From Pseudomonadota bacterium (GTDB taxonomy: Bacteria; Pseudomonadota; Alphaproteobacteria; Rhodospirillales; Rhodospirillaceae), in assembly GCA_023396465.1 (NCBI GenBank), contig JAEWWF010000385.1, positions 1-9,975 of the forward strand: DNA of 9,975 nucleotides. The letters are read 5' to 3'. Numbering within the stretch: position 1 is the stretch's first letter; the number at the start of each line of letters is the position of its first letter. The notes beneath the pieces were generated by a model. That model saw only the letters and a program-made list of their open reading frames with translations, did not search any database and was not told where the DNA came from. The position numbers and the translations under genes are program-made. Shown piece after piece: positions 1 to 4,712 of the stretch.

Positions 1-1
1 C

Positions 2-148
2 ATCTGGGGCGAGGCTTACATCGAGGAAACGCAGTACCTGCGCGTCTATGTCGGCCAATTGCGCCAGAAGCTGGAGGCCGATCCGTCGCGCCCGCGCCTG
101 ATCGTCACCGAGCCGGGTGTCGGCTACCGTCTGCAAGTCTCGGGCTGA
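2..148 (+). CDS. Response regulator, KdpE-like, C-terminal end only (5' truncated by window edge)
   Basis: The reading frame is open from base 2 to a TGA at 146-148 and encodes 48 residues. They form the end of an OmpR/PhoB-type winged-helix DNA-binding domain: YLRVYVGQLRQKLE is the recognition helix region, and TEPGVGYRLQ is the C-terminal beta-hairpin wing (usual form GxGYR). The run YLR-YxGxLRQKLExDPxRPR is especially close to KdpE, the regulator of the KdpFABC potassium transporter, where the equivalent is YLRIYMGHLRQKLEQDPARPR. The receiver domain and any kdp genes lie outside the window, so KdpE is an inference from the tail; another OmpR-family regulator is possible. The gene converges on the lipoprotein gene, with a hairpin terminator between them. 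Confidence 0.8.
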   Translation: MWGEAYIEETQYLRVYVGQLRQKLEADPSRPRLIVTEPGVGYRLQVSG

Positions 149-185
149 CACCCCGGCCGCGAACCGGGAATCGCCCGCATGAGGA

Positions 186-216
186 AAGGCCCGCAGCGGG
201 GGACGCTGCGGGCCTT
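186..216. terminator. Hairpin terminator between convergent genes, probably bidirectional
   Basis: Two perfect 13-bp arms (AAGGCCCGCAGCG at 186-198 and its reverse complement at 204-216) enclose a 5-base loop. The structure lies 37 bp after the regulator stop codon and 35 bp after the lipoprotein stop codon. The A/T ends of the arms give a short T run on either strand (CCTT plus TTCC on the minus strand), so it can serve both convergent genes. Confidence 0.8.
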
Positions 217-251
217 GGTGGAAACTGGCCCTGGCGGGCCTATCGCGCGCC

Positions 252-1211
252 TTACTGCATGGCGGTGGTGCTGCCGGCGGTGCCGCCCATGGGCTGCATG
301 GACGACGACTGCATTCCGCCGGCGCCGGTGCCACCCATGCCGGTGCCCGTGCCCGCCATGGTCTGGCCAAGGGCGCCTTCGATGACCACGCGGCGGTTCT
401 CGGGCTCGCGCACGCCGTCATCGGTCGGCACCCGCGGCTCGCTCTCGCCGCGCCATTCGATGTTCAGACGGTCGGAGGAGATGCCGCGGATTTCCAGCGC
501 GTCGGCCACGTTCTGGGCCCGGCGCTGCGACAGGCCGACGTTGTAATCGCTGGACCCGGAGCGGTCGGCATGACCGACGACATCCAGCTCCATGCCGGGG
601 TTGTCCTGGGCCAGACCGGCCACCGCGTCGAGCATGGCGCCCGCCTCCGACGGCACCTGATCGACGTCCCAGTCGAAGAAGATGAGCACCGGCGGCGGGC
701 CTTCCACCTGCGTCACCACCGGGTCGCCGCCGCGCTGCTGCATGGCCGACAGGAAGCCCTCGCGGCACTTGGCGATGTGATCGTACTGCCACCCTTCCTC
801 GGCCTGCTCGACCCAGCAGTCATAGTTGGCCTGGGCCGAGGCCGCCACTTCGGGCATGTCCTCGCGGAAGCCGTCGCCATAGGCATTGACCAGTTCGGCA
901 CGGGCAGTCTGCAACTCGGCGCGCCAGTCATCCCGGCGGATGGACCAGTCCTCCGGGTTTTCCGGGGCGACGCGCTGGCCTTCGGCGGCCGCCAGGGCCT
1001 TGTCGGCGAAATGGCTGGCCGACGACCAGTCATACATTTCGTCGGCCTCGAAGCGGGTGTAGTCGCTGTAGTTCTGCGCCAGCTTCTGGGTGAAGGGCGT
1101 GCCGCCGGTGGGCGTCGTCACCTTGGCCGATTCGATGGCCCCCGGGTTGGCGCAGGCGGCCAGCGCCAGAACGGCCGAAGCGGGCAGGGCAATCTTCATA
1201 AAGGTATGCAT
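252..1211 (-). CDS. OmpA-family outer-membrane lipoprotein
   Basis: A 319-residue lipoprotein that probably anchors the outer membrane to peptidoglycan. The signal peptide MHTFMKIALPASAVLALAAC ends in a lipobox (L17-A-A-C20). Residues 40-165 form a helical region with two cysteines (C132, C149) that is common in alphaproteobacterial OmpA-like lipoproteins. Residues about 174-278 are an OmpA/MotB-like domain with GHADRSGSSDYNVGLSQRRA; D216 and R231 sit 15 residues apart, as do the diaminopimelate-binding Asp and Arg of Acinetobacter OmpA. A low-complexity Gly/Met/Ser/Thr tail (283-319) follows. There is no beta-barrel, so this is a Pal-like protein, but it is longer than Pal and no tol genes are nearby. 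The ATG at 1211 was chosen because GAGGAGG lies 9 bases before it and the signal peptide starts there; the ATG at 1199 is a poorer option. The frame is open further upstream (to 1415), but that part runs through the intergenic promoter and hairpin. Confidence 0.9.
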   Translation of the reverse strand: MHTFMKIALPASAVLALAACANPGAIESAKVTTPTGGTPFTQKLAQNYSDYTRFEADEMYDWSSASHFADKALAAAEGQRVAPENPEDWSIRRDDWRAELQTARAELVNAYGDGFREDMPEVAASAQANYDCWVEQAEEGWQYDHIAKCREGFLSAMQQRGGDPVVTQVEGPPPVLIFFDWDVDQVPSEAGAMLDAVAGLAQDNPGMELDVVGHADRSGSSDYNVGLSQRRAQNVADALEIRGISSDRLNIEWRGESEPRVPTDDGVREPENRRVVIEGALGQTMAGTGTGMGGTGAGGMQSSSMQPMGGTAGSTTAMQ

Positions 1212-1271
1212 GGGATCTTGCCTCCTCGAAATGTCTCGCTGTGCGGAGGATCGCGTGCGGTTTGAGTTCCC

Positions 1272-1297
1272 AACGCACACAGCGCAACCGAGGTTCG
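1272..1297 (-). promoter_or_regulatory. Candidate ECF-type promoter of the OmpA lipoprotein gene
   Basis: On the minus strand CGAAC (1297-1293) is followed after 17 bases by CGTT (1275-1272). The alphaproteobacterial EcfG-type consensus is GGAAC, 16-17 bases, CGTT, so there is one mismatch in the -35 element. The predicted start would leave a leader of roughly 55 bases before the ATG at 1211. A second GGGAAC (1271-1266) lies just downstream but has no matching -10. This is a pattern match only. Confidence 0.35.
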
Positions 1298-1307
1298 AAC
1301 TATCGGT
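1287..1307. repeat. Nested inverted repeat upstream of the lipoprotein gene
   Basis: ACCGA (1287-1291) and TCGGT (1303-1307) are inverted copies flanking a perfect 8-bp palindrome, GTTCGAAC (1293-1300). The element overlaps the candidate -35 sequence at 1293-1297, so it could be an operator or simply part of the promoter. Confidence 0.4.
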
Positions 1308-1369
1308 GCCTTCTTCTCGGACGCCCGAGTCGCAGGAGGTAGACGGTCGAGTCGGGCGCGCATGACACA

Positions 1370-1402
1370 ACGCCGCCGTCCCGGACCAGGGGACGGCGGC
1401 GT
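1370..1402 (-). terminator. Hairpin terminator downstream of the ECF sigma gene
   Basis: Perfect 13-bp arms (ACGCCGCCGTCCC at 1370-1382; complement at 1390-1402) flank a 7-base loop. The hairpin lies 44 bp past the sigma factor stop codon. The minus-strand sequence after it is TTGTGTCAT, a weak T tract. It separates the sigma gene from the lipoprotein promoter region, so the two genes are probably transcribed separately. Confidence 0.65.
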
Positions 1403-1446
1403 GAGGAAACGTCACGGGGAGAGTAAATCAGACCCTTCCGGCAGGG

Positions 1447-1944
1447 TCAGGCGGCATCGCCCTCGGCCATCTGCATGATGGTGCGCAGGTTGGCACGACC
1501 GCGCGACAGGCGGGATTTCATGGTGCCCACCGGCAATTCCGTCTCGGTGGCGGCCTCCTGGTGGGAGCGTTCCTCCATCCCCAGCATGCGCACCGCCGCC
1601 CGTTCCTGCTCCGACAGCGCCTCCATGGCGGCCACGGTTTCGTTGAGGAACACGGAATGCACCTGATTGGGGCGGGCGACCATGCTGTCCTCATGGACGC
1701 GGGTCTGCATGTAACGGTAGGCGACGGCATCCCGGCGCTTCTGGCTGATGAAGACGTTGCGCATCATGGTGAACAACCAGGATCGCAGATTGGTGCCGGG
1801 CTTGTAGAGGTTCCACTTGAGAATGGCGCGCTCGACGCAGTCCTGCACCAGATCGTTGGCATCATCCTCGCTGCGCGCCAGAGAGCGGGCATAGCGCTTC
1901 AGGTCGGGGATCAGGTCCGCGATCTGGGTGTGGGCCGTGCTCAT
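1447..1944 (-). CDS. ECF-subfamily RNA polymerase sigma factor
   Basis: A 165-residue sigma factor with only regions 2 and 4, typical in length for the ECF group. Region 2 spans about residues 10-75: DLKRYARSLARSEDDANDLVQDCVERA is the core-binding and -10 helix pair, and NLRSWLFTMMRNVFISQKRR covers the 2.3/2.4 stretch. Region 4 spans about 100-155, with a helix-turn-helix around HQEAATETELPVGTMKSRLSRGR that would read the -35 element. The ATG at 1944 is preceded by GAGGAGAT at good spacing. No anti-sigma factor, NepR-like protein or PhyR-like receiver is recognisable on either side, so how its activity is controlled cannot be read from this window. A GGAAC-type promoter candidate directly upstream suggests autoregulation. 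The exact ECF subgroup is not assigned. Confidence 0.93.
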   Translation of the reverse strand: MSTAHTQIADLIPDLKRYARSLARSEDDANDLVQDCVERAILKWNLYKPGTNLRSWLFTMMRNVFISQKRRDAVAYRYMQTRVHEDSMVARPNQVHSVFLNETVAAMEALSEQERAAVRMLGMEERSHQEAATETELPVGTMKSRLSRGRANLRTIMQMAEGDAA

Positions 1945-1969
1945 CGCAATCTCCTCGGTCTCTTATGAT

Positions 1970-1996
1970 CACGTCGGGCGGGGGCTGCGCCGTTCC
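1970..1996 (-). promoter_or_regulatory. Candidate ECF-type (autoregulatory) promoter of the sigma gene
   Basis: On the minus strand GGAAC (1996-1992, within GGGAAC) is followed after 18 bases by CGTG (1973-1970), close to the GGAAC, 16-17 bases, CGTT pattern used by many alphaproteobacterial ECF sigma factors. The -10 lies 25 bases before the ATG at 1944, leaving a very short leader that still contains the Shine-Dalgarno sequence. The spacer is one base longer than usual and the last -10 base differs. Confidence 0.4.
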
Positions 1997-2050
1997 CGCT
2001 TTCCATGACCCGAGGATGCGCCGAGGGGCCGTAAAGCCTCCATGTGGCCT

Positions 2051-2086
2051 TGCCGCGCACGGCATAAATTCGGCATCAGCGTGCCG
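2051..2086. repeat. Array of four CGGCA/TGCCG pentamers
   Basis: TGCCG at 2051-2055, CGGCA at 2060-2064, CGGCA at 2071-2075 and TGCCG at 2082-2086 start 9, 11 and 11 bases apart, so they lie near one face of the helix. The first pair forms a perfect 5-4-5 palindrome, the middle pair a direct repeat (CGGCAT, AAATT, CGGCAT), and the last pair an inverted repeat. The arrangement looks like a multi-site operator about 110-140 bp upstream of the sigma gene start. Confidence 0.45.
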
Positions 2087-2138
2087 GTGCTTTTTACCGG
2101 GGCGGCCGCCACCCGGTCAGGACCACCGCCGAGGCCGC

Positions 2139-2152
2139 AATACCGCAGTATT
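2139..2152. repeat. AT-rich palindrome AATAC-CGCA-GTATT
   Basis: Perfect 5-bp arms (2139-2143 and 2148-2152) surround a 4-base centre. It stands out from the GC-rich surroundings and has the 5-4-5 form of a dimeric repressor site. Nothing in the window identifies a cognate regulator. Confidence 0.35.
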
Positions 2153-2354
2153 TTGCTCAATCCAGCAGCAGGCGAAGCGGCCAGGGAGAGCCGCGGCGGG
2201 GATAAAGGAGACATAAAGCCCGTATCGCCGCCCAAACGCCGAACCCCCCGAGAAGGGGATGAAAAGTCTTTTCAATCAGCGCGTTGTGACAGTTTTGTGG
2301 CTACGGCCGCCAGCGCCGGAGAGTGCTGGAGACTCCTGGGGGAAAAACCCCGGC

Positions 2355-2678
2355 TCAGCGCTCCCCGCTGCTCGAGGGCGGGCCGGGGCGGGCCCGGCGG
2401 CGGCTGCCATCCCACGAGCCACGTTCCGAGGCCGAAAGGCCGCCGCCGAGGGGACGGTCCACCGGGGAGACGGCTGCCTGCCCTTCGCCGAAGGCGCGAC
2501 CAGCGCCGCGCCGAAGCACGAGCGCGATGGCGGCAACCATGAAGGCGGCACCGAAAACGACGGCCAGCAAGCGCCCGAGGGCGGCGGTGCTGGGCTCGGG
2601 CCCGCCCTCCACCGAGGTGAAACCGAACAACCCAGACATCACCGCCAGGATGAAGAAAATCATAGCGGCATACGTCAT
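2355..2678 (-). CDS. Small two-helix membrane protein, DUF1328-like
   Basis: A 107-residue protein of unknown function. Residues 3-21 (AAMIFFILAVMSGLFGF) and 35-55 (GRLLAVVFGAAFMVAAIALVL) are hydrophobic helices followed by LRRG, which fits a small inner-membrane protein. The first helix resembles the DUF1328/YtjA pattern (FxxxAxxxGxxGF), and the second resembles the LLxxVFxxxFxV part. DUF1328 members are usually about 55 residues; here the loop is longer (SVEGGPEPSTAA) and there is a polar, Gly/Ser/Pro/Arg-rich tail of about 50 residues. The ATG at 2678 follows AGGT at 6 bases; an ATG at 2693 would add five residues. A neighbouring position to the sigma factor hints at a stress role, as suspected for DUF1328 proteins, but that is inference. 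There is no clear terminator after its stop. Confidence 0.65.
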   Translation of the reverse strand: MTYAAMIFFILAVMSGLFGFTSVEGGPEPSTAALGRLLAVVFGAAFMVAAIALVLRRGAGRAFGEGQAAVSPVDRPLGGGLSASERGSWDGSRRRARPGPPSSSGER

Positions 2679-3027
2679 GCGGCTACCTGACATCCCTCGT
2701 TCGTTCCAGCCCATCCTCGGTAGGACCGGCTGCTCGACGGTCGGGGCCAGACCGTGACGGCCCGCGACCCCGTGCCCGGCGGCGGAGACAACCCGCTGCC
2801 GAGGACATTCATCCCTTCAAACGCGGTGTCGGGCCAAGGGTTGCGCTTAGGCATTCCCTTCTTTCACGGCCTGCCGCGCCGCATCAACGGTGGCGGCCCT
2901 TGCAGTCAGCCAGTTCCGGATGACCCTCGCCCGCGAGAACACCACCCGGCGCCGACCGGACTGCCCGCTCCCTCGTGGGAAGGGGACGACAGCTCGTCCG
3001 AGGCAGAGGCCTACCGGAAAGATCATC
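2679..3027. other. 349-bp non-coding region between the membrane-protein gene and the HD-GYP gene
   Basis: No gene is supported here. It must contain the promoter of the small membrane-protein gene and the 3' end of the kinase/HD-GYP transcript, but I see no strong terminator or sigma-70 promoter. A hairpin with 6-bp arms (ACGGTC at 2737-2742, GACCGT at 2750-2755, 7-base loop) lies about 60 bp before the membrane-protein start. A GGAAC (minus, 2707-2703) is too close to the ATG to be its -35 element. Confidence 0.4.
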
Positions 3028-4668
3028 TCAGCCGGAATCGGACGTGGCGGCCGCCTCCTGGTCCGCCAGCACCGCCAGGAAGGCCGCCACCACCCGCGGG
3101 TCGAACTGCCGCCCGTCCTGGTCGCGCAGATACTGGATGGCGAGATCGCGCGGCCACGGTTCCTTGTACGGCCGGGCGCTGGTCAGGGCGTCGTAAACGT
3201 CCACCACCGCGACGATGCGGGCGGCGAGCGGGATTTCCTCGCCGGTCAGTCCGCGCGGATAACCGCCGCCATCCCAGCGTTCATGATGGCCGCTGGCGAT
3301 ATCGGCCCCGAGCGACAGGTAACTCGACCCGTCCACCAGCCGCGCCGCCCGCTCCAGGATGGTGCCGCCGGCGGCGGCGTGCTCGCGCATCACCGTCCAT
3401 TCCTCGGGGGTCAGCTTGCCCGGCTTCTGGAGGATGGCGTCGGGAACGGACACCTTGCCGACATCATGGAGGATCGACGCCATCCCCACCTGTTCAAGAA
3501 AGATGTCGTCGATCTGGTCGACATAGTGGCCGTCGGCGCGCAGCCGCCGGGCCACCGCCTCGGTCATGCGCTCGACCCGCAGCACATGCTCGCCGGTGTC
3601 GGTGTCCTTGTGTTCGGCCAGGTCGGCCAGCGCCACCACCGTCGCCTGATGGGCCCGCCTGAGCTGTTCATAGAGATAAAGATTGTCGAAGCCGACCGAC
3701 ACCTTGCCGCAGAATACCTCGACCAACTGTTCGTCGAGCGCCGTCAGCGACCGGCCGGTCTGCAAGAAGGCGACCACCTCGCGGCCATTGGGGGTGGGGA
3801 TGTACAGCACCATGTGATCGGCGGCATAGAGATGTGCCCGCGCCGCCAGCGCCTCGTCGATGGCGGCCACCACCGGATCGTCGGCATGACCGTTCAACGG
3901 CTGGTCGGCGGCGCCTTCATAGATGCCGGCGCCGGCCAGGATGAACACGTCCCGCGCCGCCGCGCCACGGCTGCCGGGACGGCCGCGCTGGGCGCAGACG
4001 ATGCCCGACACCGGTGTCCCCAGCACCGCCGACAGCTGCGTCAGCACGCCGCTGGCGAACAGGCTCATGCTGCGGGCCTGGAACAGGCTGGCGGACGCGT
4101 CGATGATCTTGCGCAGACCCTGGCGGCTGGTCTCCAGGGCCAGGATATCCTCATAGCTGCGCAGCGCCGCCACCAGGGTGGTGAACAGCTTCTGCGACGT
4201 TAGCTCGGTCTTGGCCTTGTAGTCGTTGATGTCGTAAGCGAGGATCACGTCCCGTTCCGGCGCCTGCCCTGGCTGGCCGGTGCGCAGGATGATGCGAACC
4301 GCGCGATTGCCGATGTCCTGGCGGATGTGGCGCACCAGTTGCAGCCCGGCATCGTCGGTTTCCATGACCACATCGAGCAGCACCACGGCGATGTCGCGCC
4401 GCGCCGCCAGCACCTCCCGCGCCTCGCCGGCGGAGCGGGCCGACAACAGCTTCACCGACCGATCCTTGAAGCGCACATCGGCGAGCACCATGGCGGTGAC
4501 GGCATGGACCTCCGGCTCGTCGTCCACCACCAGCACCACCCAGGCGTCGCTGGCGCGCGCCGGGCCCGACGCCGGTGATGCCCCGGTCGCAGGCACCGCC
4601 GAAGCAGCGGTATCGTCGTCGACCAGGAAATCATCGTCGTCGTCGAACAGCATGTCGTCGTCGGTCAT
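3028..4668 (-). CDS. Response regulator with DUF3369 and HD-GYP domains (probable c-di-GMP phosphodiesterase)
   Basis: A 546-residue cytoplasmic regulator, probably hydrolysing cyclic-di-GMP under control of the kinase encoded just upstream. A very acidic N-terminus (MTDDDMLFDDDDDFLVDDD) precedes a receiver domain at about 44-170, with acidic pair D49/D50, phosphoacceptor D99 (VLLDVVM), T130 and a lysine in NDYKAK. Residues about 180-330 match DUF3369 (MSLFASGVLTQLSAVLG). The HD-GYP domain spans about 335-540: DTGEH, H401-D402 in HDVGK, HHERWDGGGYP at 461-471 (intact GYP) and DVYDALTSARPYK. All key motifs are present, so an active enzyme is expected. Start choice: the ATG at 4668 has AGGAGAGG just upstream and opens on the acidic stretch. 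The ATG at 4710 (GGAGG 7 bases upstream) and the ATG at 4716, which overlaps the kinase stop as ATGA, are alternatives. Confidence 0.93.
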   Translation of the reverse strand: MTDDDMLFDDDDDFLVDDDTAASAVPATGASPASGPARASDAWVVLVVDDEPEVHAVTAMVLADVRFKDRSVKLLSARSAGEAREVLAARRDIAVVLLDVVMETDDAGLQLVRHIRQDIGNRAVRIILRTGQPGQAPERDVILAYDINDYKAKTELTSQKLFTTLVAALRSYEDILALETSRQGLRKIIDASASLFQARSMSLFASGVLTQLSAVLGTPVSGIVCAQRGRPGSRGAAARDVFILAGAGIYEGAADQPLNGHADDPVVAAIDEALAARAHLYAADHMVLYIPTPNGREVVAFLQTGRSLTALDEQLVEVFCGKVSVGFDNLYLYEQLRRAHQATVVALADLAEHKDTDTGEHVLRVERMTEAVARRLRADGHYVDQIDDIFLEQVGMASILHDVGKVSVPDAILQKPGKLTPEEWTVMREHAAAGGTILERAARLVDGSSYLSLGADIASGHHERWDGGGYPRGLTGEEIPLAARIVAVVDVYDALTSARPYKEPWPRDLAIQYLRDQDGRQFDPRVVAAFLAVLADQEAAATSDSG

Positions 4669-4673
4669 CTGCG

Positions 4674-4681
4674 CCTCTCCT
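4674..4681 (-). promoter_or_regulatory. Ribosome binding site supporting the 4668 start of the HD-GYP regulator
   Basis: AGGAGAGG on the minus strand ends 5 bases before the ATG at 4668. It is a better Shine-Dalgarno than that of the 4716 start, where GGAGG is only 1 base from the ATG, and similar to that of the 4710 start. It favours an internal start about 45 bases after the kinase stop codon. Confidence 0.5.
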
Positions 4682-4712
4682 GGATCCCCGCCTTGCCCGC
4701 CACTTGCCATGG

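Larger units (their letters stand above)
1945..2354. other. 410-bp non-coding region upstream of the sigma gene
   Basis: I see no convincing gene on either strand; the short frames here lack family features and good ribosome sites. The region holds the sigma promoter candidate (1970-1996), the CGGCA/TGCCG pentamer array (2051-2086), a small hairpin with a T-rich loop (CCGGT at 2084-2088, ACCGG at 2096-2100), an AT-rich palindrome (2139-2152) and a GAAAAG-T-CTTTTC palindrome around 2267-2279. Such a long leader before a short sigma gene suggests several regulatory inputs or an unannotated small RNA. Confidence 0.5.

Noticed and set aside
570..1265. Plus-strand open frame of 231 codons opposite the lipoprotein gene
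   Set aside because: It lies antisense to a clear OmpA-family lipoprotein with a lipobox and ribosome site.
1292..1301. GGTTCGAACT resembling a tRNA T-loop
   Set aside because: The flanking bases do not form a 5-bp T stem, and no acceptor, D or anticodon arms are found.
1969..2235. Minus-strand open frame of 88 codons directly upstream of the sigma gene, considered as an anti-sigma factor
   Set aside because: No ZAS (HxxxCxxC) motif, no membrane helix and no good ribosome site. It overlaps the promoter candidate and operator-like repeats.
2338..2351. GGGGG-AAAAA-CCCC as a terminator after the small membrane-protein gene
   Set aside because: Only 4 bp of stem, with the T run in the loop rather than after the stem.
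2737..2755. ACGGTC/GACCGT hairpin as a terminator of the kinase/HD-GYP operon
   Set aside because: Only 6 bp of stem, no following T run, and about 270 bp beyond the stop codon.
2890..4203. Long plus-strand open frame of 437 codons opposite the HD-GYP gene
   Set aside because: It is the antisense of a gene with intact receiver and HD-GYP motifs. Its composition (His/Arg/Gly/Ala-rich) is typical of a GC-rich shadow frame.
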